A stretch of DNA of 64,000 nucleotides from Owenia fusiformis. Lineage: Eukaryota > Annelida > Polychaeta > Sabellida > Oweniidae. Below the pieces are notes generated by a model. It saw only the letters and a program-made list of their open reading frames with translations. It did no database searches and had not been told where the DNA came from. Where the stretch lies: assembly GCA_903813345.2 (NCBI GenBank), contig CAIIXF020000005.1, positions 32,179,375 through 32,243,374 on the forward strand. Reading direction: 5' to 3'. This document shows, one piece after another, positions 25,216-37,058 of this stretch; position 1 is the stretch's first letter; each line of letters starts with the position of its first letter. The position numbers and the translations under genes are program-made.

Positions 25216-25555
25216 ACTCTTTTCTAAACCATATTTCTAGATGAAATTTTACATGTTTATTCCAAATATGACATCATTTTAACTGAATTTTGATTATTTC
25301 TACTCGCATCTGGTGTATTAGGTGGTCATTAATAAATAAAATCTTCATATACGTTAAGAATTCCTAAGTGTCCTTGTTTTCTTTCAATGACATCAACTTT
25401 CCTTTGGTGGGCACTTTAAATATTTGAAAATCGTGTGAGGTTTTCAGAGGAAATGACACCAATGGCCTTTATTTTACCGTCTTATTTACCCTTGATTTTA
25501 TTGGCGTCATCACTTGCAAGATTGGACGCACTCGATAATAAGTGAGAACATCTTA

Positions 25556-25613
25556 ATTGTATTGTATTGTATTGTATTGTATTGTATTGTATTGTATTGT
25601 ATTGTATTGTATT
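25556..25613. repeat. (ATTGT)n microsatellite
   Basis: Eleven perfect ATTGT units plus a partial one. Confidence 0.97.
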
Positions 25614-28600
25614 AAAGTCATTATCAAAGTACTTATGAATGACACTTCTTTTAAAGTTATAAATAATTAAACTATTGGAGGTTATGCAAAACCAGACCAG
25701 TTCTTGTAGCAAAACCCAGAGAAGGAGATGTCACCTTCTCAGAATTTGAAATCGTGAAAATGGCAGTTATCTATGTTTATTTCAGTTGATACTACTATAC
25801 TTGTATTTCAGTTATGCTATCCAAACTTTATGAGAATAATCAGAAAACAACAGCGAACATTCTGAGATCAATTTCAAAGGCAAATGATTCCGGTTCTAAA
25901 ATTGGTCATCGAAGGAGACGGTTACATCTCGAGTCTCAGATTTGCGAAATCTCCCCTGCTCGCGATTGTGTACATGATCATATCCTGCAAATTGATTGGA
26001 TGTCATATGTAGACTGCATAATAATCATGAATAATTAATCAGGGACAAACAATGGCAAATAATTGTAGGAGCTAATCACTTCTGGGCAAAACCAGTCCAT
26101 TATCGCTAGCTCCGTATACCAAGGGTAACGTGAGACGTTTTAGTTTTTCCAAGGCCAGACGCTTGTTATAAATAGGTATATTGGCAACTAAAATAGCCTT
26201 CTTCAAATAAGTGAACATGTCAAAAGTCGAATTCATAATATTTAGAGACATTGTAATTAAAAATCGATCTGTAAGCTGTCGCCCACCCATCTATGCTATT
26301 ACGTGGGACTGCGGAAATGGTATACTAAGGTAAATAACAACCCGTAGATCATTGTCACAATATATATTAATTCAGACAAACATGAAGAGATGATTCCAGG
26401 TAGTAACTCTAGTATTCTCTACCCTCGATGTCTCTTCGGGAATATTAGTTCAATGTGTAAACAACTAATTCTTTCAATTTAAAGCCGTACACGTTTGGAA
26501 CTACTAAAAATTCAAGGATTACATACACTCCCCTGAATAAATTTGGAAACCGAGATTCCTCTATTTGACCATCTTCACTACGGTTAGATAACGTGGCCAG
26601 GGAGCCGAGTGGACCAAGATGTCTTCGACTTCATGTTCAAGTCCATCCTTGTAAAGCATTCTGGGTCTGTCTGACAAGTGGGATCAAATACGGGGTGAGT
26701 TGAAACTACTAGATGTTTGAAAAACAAGGATGGTGAGTCTAGTGCCGCGTCAGAGGGGGAGAAACACCAGGGTTCAAAGATGACATACGCTTATAATGTA
26801 AATCTGTATTGAGATGACATCGTCGCTGATTGGTCAAAAGTCGACAAACAAATGACGTCATCAATGGCGGTTTCAAAATTTTCGAAATACGCTTCGAATA
26901 ATTTTATGTTCATTTCTGGCGTGTTAACCAATATCATAGCTTCTCATTTCACATCAAGATAAGGAAAGGTGTACGGAATATGCCTATGTCAATTAAAACA
27001 TCCCATTGAAGTGTAATATTTGATAACTAGCCGATGAAAATTCGAACGAACGAAGGTGGTAAGCAAGAGAGGTAATTAGCCTATGTCTGTCATCTTTAAA
27101 CTCTGGGGCTTTCCCTCCTCTTGTGCCGCGTGGTTTTTATCTTCACACCAAAATATAGAGATCATAATTACCTGTACAAAAGCGTTCATTCTTGATGAAT
27201 TTTGATAATTCTTGATTGAGTGATAAAGGAAGATCATCGGGTGAATGTTTTCGCCACATGACTCTTGTATTATGTCAACTGATTAAGAATAGTTGCAAAG
27301 CAGCTTAAGAGGGGAAATAACTTCCAAGCGTACGATAGTACTATGGCTCTATCTTTATGAAAAGATGAACCTCTATTTTTATTTATTTATAGAATTCAAA
27401 ATTCGGTAAGCACGGTTTGAACGAAAGTTTCTGCTGGCGTTAGCAAGCAATAATTTGATGTTATTCGAAATCAAGCTAAAGAACGATCACGGTGGAGTTC
27501 ATAGGAACGCCATTTGTTTTGATCACAAAGTGGAATTTGGTTTTTAAAAGAGTTTGTGATTTCTGGCTAAAATTTAAGAAGGCACGCCGTTTGTTTTATG
27601 CTACTCATTATCTCGTGAATTTCTGATTTAAGACGAATTGTTTTCTGTTTTGTACCTAAGAACTGGCCGGATGAAAATTTAACTTTACAATAAAACTCTT
27701 GAGTATTTTCCATATCCGAGTGCGAAAAATGTGAGATTGATTTATTTTATTTAGATAACTAGGTTCGCAGATTGCCATGCAATGTTTCAGACGGCGCGCC
27801 TATGCACACCGTTAGAGTACTCCACCGTGAAGATGTGGGAATAGGATTATAGATGGCGGTTAATTGCACGAAACGAAGGGGTACGAGAAAGAGGTCATCC
27901 ATGAACTATGGCTTATCTCTTCTTCTTAATATAACTTTATTCTTTTTATCGGCATAACCATTGCCCAGATGGTACAATATTTGTACACTACCAAAGCCCC
28001 ATGGTAAAAAGTTGGTAAGACGTTGTACAATTGGCGTTTCGTAGCCGACTGCATGCCTTTCTGTGTTGTTATTCTTTATCATTTAGATAATAATTTTTAT
28101 GTTGTTCACATAAACGGCTTGATCCTTTGTTTTTATTTAAATTATGATAAATGCTTTCCCGACTTGTCTGAAAAACCAAAGTCAATCAAAGAAAACATTA
28201 CTATATTTAGCTTAATATAAAACCCATAAAATCATGCCATACAAAGTAAAATGCTTAATTTGTCAACACAAATTAAAGTAAGGATGTACACGATGTATTG
28301 TATCTTCAAACTTTACATGGGGCCTTTAAAAAATTCACAGATGGAAATTTTAAAATCAAATTGCAACATTTTGCGATGTCACATGCACAATTATTGAAAA
28401 ATGTGGAAGTATCTAGTCATAATTTTGTTTACCATAGCGCATACCACCTGAGAGTCAGCTAAATACCAATAACACCAAATCTAATTGTATTAACTTTTTA
28501 TTCCAGATCCATGTGTTTAAGAAGAAAGCATGAAGATAAACATGTGATAATTGCAATAAACACACGATAAATTGACTCATTTAAAGAAAATAAAGCGAAG

Positions 28601-29867
28601 AATTTAGCCTGGGACAAGTTGGGTGATTGATTATGGTTTATGGATGGGGACTAATGAGGTACTTTGGATGCCGAGTCTACCACTGGCTGGAAGACACTCA
28701 CTTTCATCTAGTTTATTAGTTAAACACAATCTAACTCCAACAAATACAGACCAATTTCATAGGAGTTTTATCTCCACCTAGCTGAAATTTTATGCCCTCT
28801 ACAATGTCTTTTCATATTATCGCCCATTAGTGACGCTTTGATGTTGCGCTCGAACCACAGATGTAATTTTAAAATGACAATACTAAAATGGCTTTTCCCT
28901 CGTATCTTCATATTTATATTCAATATCCCAGCAATTGGTTAGAATCTTTATCGTGTGTATTTATTCTTTAAATGAAACCCATTTTACTCATACCATAAAA
29001 CTTTTTGTTTGGTCCTTTGAAATTAAACTCATTTTACAGGTAACTCCATTTAGTAGCTTATCATATTAAGTATTGGCCCACTCAGCTAATAAGTAACCAT
29101 TGCGCCTCATAACCTCTTGAATTATTTCACTAAAATCTTAAAATGAATTTTAGAAATTAAAGAGGTATTATTAGTTCGAGGAGACAATATAATTTTGATC
29201 TTCCTGAGTTTTTCGCATTGGGTAGTTTAGATTCATGTAACACATTTTCCCATATATCACCTGACAGATGCTGACCCTTATGTTAAATGTGTTAATTTGG
29301 TAATTTTATGACAAAAATTAATATTTAGCTGGACGGAAAGAATAAATTGTTGATTAAGCGGTTGAAAATCCATGATGAAAGATGGCTAATTTACCCGATG
29401 ACCCCCTTTAATATATTGGAACTCTACCGTCTAATGGTAGTCATTTGTAAAACAAAATACAGTATATTCTTCTTTTTTAACCTAGACAATATATATTTGT
29501 TTATTTTGAAATTAACATATTTAACATTTTTAACACGATGTCAACTTTATGAGTCATGGCATCACAAAATTAAAACTGCAATTACAAAATGCAGGATTAT
29601 TATGAAATTGAATAATTTACCTTTAATATATGATGCGATTTGAACTCAATATTTCTTATAATTTTCTAGAAATAATGTGTTTTAACTTTTACAATCAAAG
29701 GTGAAGTAATATGCTGTGTCAAGTTGCAAAAATCCCAAAAGAATATTTCATTTCGAGATAGATGGATGCTTTAAAACATCTTGCGATTTCAATAACTCAC
29801 TAGAAATTGTAAATATATCTTGATAGCAACACCAATAGGGTGCCATGGTGATAATATCTGTATATAA
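25614..29867. other. Intergenic, mostly featureless (4.2 kb)
   Basis: Apart from the possible SINE relic, only AT-rich sequence and short unrecognised frames. An open frame at 25814-26038 follows a pyrimidine-rich AG but has no known motif. Confidence 0.45.
26590..26660 (+). repeat. Possible tRNA-like SINE relic
   Basis: GGAGCCGAGTGGACCAAG resembles the A-box region of Leu/Ser tRNAs, and TGTTCAAGTCC about 30 bases later resembles a B box. No acceptor stem or full cloverleaf is evident. Confidence 0.3.
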
Positions 29868-30060
29868 TTATCTCATCGAACGATGTAAGGGGTCCGCCCG
29901 TCCGTACGTCTGTCTGTCAGTGTCAGGCCAATAACTAAACTACGATTCAACTCAGGTCTTGTACCACTTTTTGTATACACAGTTGAATTTCGCATTCCTA
30001 TAGAACTGAGAGGATCTCAGCCGTGTCACGACGACCATCTTGATTTTTCAGAGAAAGATG
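29868..30060 (-). repeat. End of a dispersed GGACGG / CGAACTTCGTTCGATGGGAT-type repeat
   Basis: ATTATCTCATCGAACGATGT followed by GTCCGCCCGTCCGTACGTCT is the reverse complement of the right end of the repeat near 47.9-48.0 kb. It continues to CCATCTTGATTTTTC. This is a partial copy in the opposite orientation. Confidence 0.55.
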
Positions 30061-30928
30061 ACATTTTATTTTTACACATATACAAAGAAAATCATATCTA
30101 TCAGTTTGAAATCAAGTAGTAAATACCATCCACGGGGCGATAGTTGAAGAAGTATTTTACGTCATTAGAAGAATGTGATATATTTAATAACTGTAGATCA
30201 ATCATTAGCCTAAATGCCTAGTTTTTGTATGGTATGAGGATTACACGGTAATAATGGGTTTCCCCCTACCACCCCCTCGAAGAGCAATTTGTTTCTATTT
30301 ATTCACCTCTAAATTATATGACACGAAAGCAGTGGAGCTGATTCTAGTAATTAAACCATGTTCTCTTTGTTTAAAATTGGTATTTATCCAAATGAAATGT
30401 TATCTTAACCTTGGTTTAGATTGAAGTATGCTTTATAAGCAAATGTTTTCGAGATCTAGACTATGGTTTAAAATATATAACTTTGATACCCAGCATCATT
30501 CGTTCAATATTTGAAAGGTTCTGAATGATCCTAGGGAGCTCTGGAGCGAAATCCCCTCGACCTATTGACTAGCCATTCAAAACTGGATAAAGCCCGTCTA
30601 CGTTTATTTCGTCACCGTAAAACCAGCTGGGTATACGAATAGCCGTACACACATCTCCAACCCATGCAATCTACACCAGGTTCAGAACATAAACAATGAA
30701 AATTCACACCTTTTTATCACACCTGGGGTCGTTTAACACCAACCAATATAATATTTTTGACAGAAAGAATTATTTAAATAGGTATTTGGTTGCTTCGCTA
30801 ATAAACTTAGCAAGCTGATTAGCAACGTTTAATGTATTAGATGGCTAAACAATCTATGATAGAACAACAGAAATGTACTTATCAGAGCAATATCAGGTAT
30901 AAAACAGCTAGTGTTAAATCAGATATTT

Positions 30929-31355
30929 TGGACAGGGATGATATCAGTATTAGAGGGATGATATTGATGTCATCCCGGGTAAATTCAAAAATTTGATTTT
31001 TTCCCCAAAAAATCATTTTCCAAAAATATTCATTTTTTCCAAAAATTGAGTTTTTCAAATATTTTTATTTTTTTATCAAAATAATCTTCTTTTAATTTTA
31101 AGAAGTATGTTTTTCTTGCCCTTAAATTCTCAATGTGCTTTGGAGTGGGACAATATGTAATGTAAATATTTCCAAGATTCAATCCTTTTTTTTCTCATTC
31201 AACAGAAGATTTTGGGCAGATATATTGCTCTTGACCATGGTAGTAAGGTCGTTATTCACTTGTCGGAATGATATGGGTAATATCCCTAGGATGATATCGA
31301 TATTATAAATATTGATATCATCCTTGTGATATTCTCCATATCAAATCCCTCCTGG
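30929..31355. repeat. Foldback repeat rich in GATGATATC words
   Basis: The left part (GGACAGGGATGATATCAG, GGGATGATATTGATGTCATC) is imperfectly complementary to the right part (AGGATGATATCGATATTATA, TTGATATCATCCTTGTG). The centre is A/T-rich and full of TTTTTCCAAAAA. No coding sequence. Confidence 0.5.
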
Positions 31356-32805
31356 TAAATAACTACTTTTTCTTCATCAATTCACGCGCGAGAGTCGAAT
31401 TAGATATGGTTAGCAAACCAAAAATAAGCAATCGGAGGACAAAAGTACATTGTTTTATGGAAAAATAGGGACCTTCAGACAGTGTAAATTTTCTAAGATA
31501 ATATTCCAGAGAAGCATCAAAATACAAGAGGGCACGAAATTGTCAGCCAAACCACAAGTAATTTAAAATATCATCAAACGCTAAAAACGACGTATTGTCG
31601 AGGTAGAACCCGGGGGTAGAACTAGTTAAAAACGGGTTATAACTGACTATGCATGGACGGGCTTGAACTGCTTGGAACCGTCGGCCACATTTAAGTATTT
31701 TAAGAAGATCATGAACGTGTTCGGAAGCTTCAGAACTTCCAGCGTGTACTGTTACGTGTTTGTCCGGGCGGAATAGCCCGTTTTTGAGAACTGGTTTGGT
31801 GTGACCCTGGAGTGAGTCCCCGTGCTTGAAATGTAATAGTTTTTTATTGCAAGATAGATGGCATGGTGAATGTGACATTGCCAAGTTGAAAATCTGAAGT
31901 TCCCTTTCATTTTAGACGTGTTAAACCCAGAATGTTCCGGCTGACCAGACAAATAATATTCTTTCAATGCCGGACTATTCGGCTTAGACTATTCCTTCAT
32001 CTATATAACATTGATAAAATGTCACCAACATTTGTTACAATCGCCAACCGCTGATCGCCAATCACCGTCATAAAAGACGGAGACCATACAATATGTCACG
32101 ACTTTTTGATGGACATAATTAAGACTGCTAATTGTTGCAAATGATGATGATGCGCATGATGGTGCGTGATGTCTTGTCTTGTGCAATAGAATTTAATTCA
32201 AGGCACTTGGTCATCATGTAACCCATGATAAAAAGGAGTGTGATTAAAAGATGGCACATGTGCATGCGTTGGAAGACTATAAAAGGAACACCTGTGACAA
32301 TATGAAGCATTTTTCAATTTTGGGGTATAACTGCGGATAACCAATTTTTTTTCATTCCACGACAACCTACAAAAACAAAAGATATAATGGCTGTATCCAA
32401 TCCACTCTCCCCCTCATAACTAATCATCATTTCAGTAGCTGTATATAATACGCTTAGACTGTACTTTACTTTTTTTATAAAGAGCTCCATGTTATTGTAC
32501 CAGTAGCCTTCTTTAGTTTTCACTGCAATCATAAATATAGCGCCACATTCAATAAAATCACATGTATTCAAAAAACACAATATGAATTCAAGCACAGAGA
32601 ACTGAGTAAATATGTACATAGTTATTTTTTGCATTCGAATATTTGAAGTTTGCCTCTGTGTTTGCATTGTTTCCAAGAGCAACTCTGCATAACATTGAAC
32701 TACCAAAAAGTTCTGCATTGAATACAAATCTCAGCAGCTTGCCGCATAGCACTAGCGTCCATTAACTTTTAAATTATCCTAATTGTGAATTGATATTACG
32801 ACAAA
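31356..32805. other. Gap before caveolin, with one dispersed repeat
   Basis: A short ATGTCACCACC-family copy lies at 32011-32120 (TTTGTTACAATCGCCAACCG, GATGGACATAATT). A minus-strand frame at 31543-31884 (113 codons) lies in slightly more GC-rich sequence but shows no domain I recognise. No promoter for caveolin could be assigned. Confidence 0.5.
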
Positions 32806-32874
32806 ATGGGTCTCACTCCAGAACCAGATCTTTACGACAACAGGGATCCAAATGGACTGAATGAACATTGCAAG
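32806..32874 (+). CDS. CAV: Caveolin exon 1 (23 codons)
   Basis: Encodes MGLTPEPDLYDNRDPNGLNE then HCK, and ends at donor GTGAAT. It holds the short N-terminus and the family's NRDP motif. Start choice: this is the only ATG in frame with the motif before an upstream stop, and its context is good. Confidence 0.88.
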
Positions 32875-35416
32875 GTGAATATTTACTTATTTACGTTTTA
32901 AACTTATAAACTTTTTAAACTTAAACCGATTAAGCACTAAACATTATACAGGATGACCTGCCTACTAGGTAGAGTCCGAAAAATTGAAACGTTGTAATAA
33001 ATTGCTGTTTTTTAAACAAAAATGTTTATAATCAATCACGCCATTTAATTAAGATTTCGATTATTTTTAAAATGAAAACGAATAGAATAAGTTACAAAAA
33101 TTATTTTGAAAAAAGCATTTATGACAGTATTAACGAATCAACCATCACTATCATTTCCTCCCTTTCAAATGGTATATTGCGCCCTTCTTATCGTTAGTTT
33201 GTCCAAGCTCAAAGAAAATAATTTAAAATCCTGTACATCTGATAGTAAATAAAGAATTGAAGCATAGTTTTGAGAGTAGTATAGAGAACGTAAACGGGTT
33301 TCAGATGATTGTACCCGTACATTAAAAACTTAGAATAAAACGACGCTTATCTGATACAAGATAGGGAGACAGTGAGGATGGGTTAATAACTAAATATGCT
33401 GAATGACTGGTTTGTTGACGCGATTTTGTTCTTGGAAGCAGTCTAAAGATCGCATAGCATCGCTAAATACATTTTTGAGTCGATCTTGCAGTCCTCAACT
33501 GAAGCCCATGAATAAGATAAAAATGTGTAAAATCTCAATTAGAATATAGAGTTGTTATAACTGTACTGTATGTATATAAATGAATGTTTTCCATACATTT
33601 GAATACTCTGAACGTGAAAAATGGTTTCATCATATTTTTTATCTGCATCTTCGTGATTCGTGATATAACGTGGGATAAAATTAAACCATGCTCAACTCAC
33701 GCTTATTTCAACGTGAATGCAAAGATTAACAATTTGCTAATCATTTTTGTCATCTACATGTTAATGTTTATCATTATACTCGTATAATTTGTAAATTATG
33801 ATAGTGTGAATCCGCAGTCATTATATAGGTACATTTAGAAAGAAAAAGAGAAGTATTTCGACAAAAGCAACTGGTCGTCACGTCTACACAACAATATATA
33901 ATTCTGTTGTTGACGACTATTTTGTAAAATCAATAATGTCCAATAAAGTTTTGTCAAAAACTATTTCAATCGGGTACTTTTTATATGACGTTTTATTTGC
34001 CTACATTCAATTTCAAAGGTTTTTGACAGTACATCGAAGTAAAAAAAAGAAGGACAAATATAAATGTATTATTCGATGTATTGGTTTCTGCCCCATTTGT
34101 ATTGCCGGTGCTATGGTGAACCAGTGTTCTCATTGGACTCTTACAACATTTGTTTAAGTGACTGTGCTTGGCAATCAAGATTTCAAAAAAATATCATAAA
34201 TCTGTAATTAGGAAGATACGCCTACAACTTCTTTTGAAATTCAGTTTTGAAATTCTATTCTTTAGACCCCGAATGGATGAGATTTAATATTTTTAATTTG
34301 AACTGTGAATATGATTTAATGATTTTAGGTCAATCTACTTTTATCTAGATTCTTGACGTCACTTTTTATTTGTATTAATTTGATATGTACACATGTATAG
34401 CGTTATTAAACACAATGTTAAAAACTAAAAAATGTGTATTTTAATTCAATAAACATATTTGTTTACAAAATATAAGCGTAAACATAAAATCAACAAGTAG
34501 GGGATATGTTCCTCTGAATATGATTTAAAGTAATACGTAACACAACAAAGAGATTAAGAAACACGATTCCTTAGCATGAGATATTGAGAAACGCAATTTA
34601 ACAGGGACTCGTTATCTTTTTGATACATTAGGGAAGTTAAGGTACACGTTTTAAAAAAGACGTCTACGTGAACGTGTACATGGTCTTCTGGAGATGAGTT
34701 CTCCTATTTGTACTGTTTACTTGACTGATGGAGTAAAGAGGTATACGGAAAATAATTGTACGGGTCCTTGGGAAATAGAATTGAGAGCGGGACAGTGATT
34801 CCGGGGATCGTCACGTCACGTACAGGTTCACTTAAAACGTATAACTTAACCTCCTATTATTAGGAACGTTACCGTGTATTTGCAAAATTGTGTACAAAAA
34901 GGTATTTTAATTCCAACGTACTTGACACATTTTTACTCGGAACCCACTAATACAGGGATCCATTTAATACTATTTGAAATGAATATATTACTTAGTAGCT
35001 CCTGTAACGCAATGTGAATCGGATCGAGTTTTGTGTATAGATGTTGTGAAATTCTAAACCATGACGTATTATTTACATTTCAGACTGGCTTTTCGGACAT
35101 CATTGGAGAACCTGATGGCGCCCATAGTATCAAGTGCGTGTTTTGCTGCGCCTACTTCTGGTATTCGTGCTGCTGGGCCTGCGTCTACAACATCCTGATG
35201 ATCTTCCTTGCCATCCCCATATCTTGTTGGTGGGGTTGCTCCTTCGCCTTCATTGCTCTCAACCACATTTGGGTGATCACGCCATTGACGAGATTCTGCG
35301 AGATCGAATGTGGATGCGCCCAGAAGTTCTTCGGAACCGCCATCAGCTGTTGTTGTGCTCCAATCATGGAAACGTGTGGATTGGTGTTTAGCAAGATCAA
35401 GGTCACCAATGGCTAG
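32806..35416 (+). CDS. CAV: Caveolin (complete, 2 exons, 133 aa)
   Basis: Joined from 32806-32874 and 35084-35416, phase 0. Caveolins are hairpin membrane proteins that oligomerise into the scaffold of plasma-membrane caveolae. Seen here: DLYDNRDPNGLNEH (residues 8-21), matching the family's DLVNRDPKxIN; FSDIIGEPDGAHS (26-38), the FEDVIAEP signature; an aromatic scaffolding segment (about 39-58); and the intramembrane hairpin (about 59-92) with the helix-break proline P68. There is also HIWVITP (84-90), where P90 matches CAV1 P132, and then the C-terminal amphipathic part ending SKIKV. At 133 residues it is shorter than CAV1 (178) because of a short N-terminus. There is no tyrosine matching CAV1 Y14. 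It has 16 cysteines, far above the three in human CAV1. The ATG has A at -3 and G at +4. The gene is transcribed towards STK32. Confidence 0.93.
32875..35083 (+). other. Caveolin intron (2.2 kb)
   Basis: AT-rich intron with phase-0 GT-AG ends. I saw no mobile element or other gene in it. Confidence 0.85.
35084..35416 (+). CDS. CAV: Caveolin exon 2 (110 codons plus TAG)
   Basis: The acceptor is TTTACATTTCAG. It encodes the signature, scaffolding segment, membrane hairpin and C-terminal domain in one exon, as is common for the last exon of caveolin genes. The overlapping frames on both strands are shadows of this exon. Confidence 0.93.
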   Translation, partial: TGFSDIIGEPDGAHSIKCVFCCAYFWYSCCWACVYNILMIFLAIPISCWWGCSFAFIALNHIWVITPLTRFCEIECGCAQKFFGTAISCCCAPIMETCGLVFSKIKVTNG

Positions 35417-35783
35417 ACAATACAGAACATTTCCATCGATGTTGAAGATCCAATGCCTTTTGGCTAGGGACTTGTATGGGTTGCCATTATACATTATCAA
35501 ATATCAACCCATCAGTTTATATATAGCGACTTCTGATTATTATTGTCATCATGAAACATCATATTACCTACAACTTGTGACGTTTTAATCAAGATGACGT
35601 TAAGCTTGCAGTTGCTGATTTTTACTGTTGAGTCAAAGAACCAAACAGTTTTGTTTAGCACCTCTGGAATAGTCATCTAAATATAATCTGGACACCCTAT
35701 TCTTTTAGGAAGTTCTACTGTAATGAATTTTACACGGAAACTTTGAATTCTTTTTTCTTCTATAGACGAAGACTGTGATATCT

Positions 35784-35789
35784 AATAAA
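35784..35789 (+). terminator. Candidate poly(A) signal of caveolin
   Basis: AATAAA about 370 bases after the stop codon, followed by a T-rich stretch. It is the first canonical hexamer after the stop that I found. Confidence 0.45.
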
Positions 35790-36689
35790 ATCAAATGTAA
35801 ATATATTCATTCTGCCTTTCGTATACTAATTAATACATTGCACAAATCAAAATGATCTGGCTATCCATTTTGCCATTTAGTAAAATTACTTTAAAATTGT
35901 TTGATTTGCTTGAAATTGTTTGGTTTGCTGAAAACATTGTGGGTATTCCAAAACTATGTTGATGATAGCATTATTTCAACCATATGTCTTGTATGAGATG
36001 ATTACCCTCACATGAAAATGCATTCCCTTTTGTCTATCGATGGCCAGATCTGCCCGTCCATGTCAAACATCCGCGAGGCAAGCACGTACATTTTCGCATT
36101 AAACGTACATTGTTACGTAACGGGATACTTTCGAACCCTTATGAGCATAATTGTTAACTAGATGCTTTGTTGTCTTAACTCTATCTCTCACATTTTGTTG
36201 AAACGTAAATAACAGTCACAATTCAAGTTTTAGTTCTACGTAAGAAGACAGTTTGAATATTTTCGAAATCGTGTGAGGAAAAGGGTATCACTGTAATATT
36301 TACTTTTATTTCACATTCTTGCTTTCCTTTGATTAGTCAAATTAAATCAATTATAAAAAATTGTCCGGATTTTTAAAAGCAACAACAATTAGCTCATAAA
36401 TTCCTCATTGATTTGTTCACTAAGAGATGGTTTACAATTTCTGGCATAATGTAAAGGCATCCACTTTTCCAATACCCCTAAAATTTCAAGCATATCAATT
36501 TTGCTCACCTTCAAACAAATCTAACATATTTTCGAATATTTTCTCGAAATCTTCATACACATAATGAGTCAATGTCCTTGGAAAAACCATTCTATTTAAC
36601 GAATCGTGATTTACACAAAATGTTACGCTCAGTAGAGTTTGACATTTGTAAACTAGAAAACGTCAACTCCACAGAGTTTGAATACTAGT
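35790..36689. other. Intergenic between convergent genes, part 1
   Basis: AT-rich sequence downstream of caveolin. Nothing identified. Confidence 0.5.
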
Positions 36690-37058
36690 ACAAGGCACTA
36701 ACATGAAAAAATGTCATCACTTTTCAAAGGTCATTGAAGGTCAAATCTCAAAACTAAAGTCAGATTTGAACTTCTGAGAACTTGATGATTTTGAAAAAAT
36801 GGTCAATTAAAAACCCATAGACCTATACGTTTACTTATCATAATTGAAACGATCTAAACTAGACTGAAAGTTATATTAGACTTAAAGTTAGTCTAGACCT
36901 AAACTAGACTGAAAGTCAACCTGTATGTGCAGACCTTAACTAGGATGTTGTATGATTTTGTTACAGACGCCGACCGCCGAACACCAAACGCCGAACACCA
37001 CGCATTCATAAACAAGTTGGAGCAATATCACCACGTTTTGTCACGAGGTGACATAATT
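36690..37058 (+). mobile_element. ATGTCACCACC-family element with one inner unit
   Basis: Left end ACAAGGCACTAACATGAAAA and AATGTCATCAC. One copy of the GGTCATTGAAGGTCAAATCT inner unit follows, then GTTACAGACGCCGACCGCCG, and the right end is CACGAGGTGACATAAT. The order of modules matches the larger element at 24355-25215. Confidence 0.7.

Noticed and set aside
25814-26038. 74-codon plus-strand frame after an acceptor-like TATTTCAG
   Set aside because: No recognisable motif, no downstream partner exon and no homology I can name.
35069-35500. 143-codon minus-strand frame and 85-92-codon plus frames
   Set aside because: Shadows of caveolin exon 2, whose frame shows the family signature.
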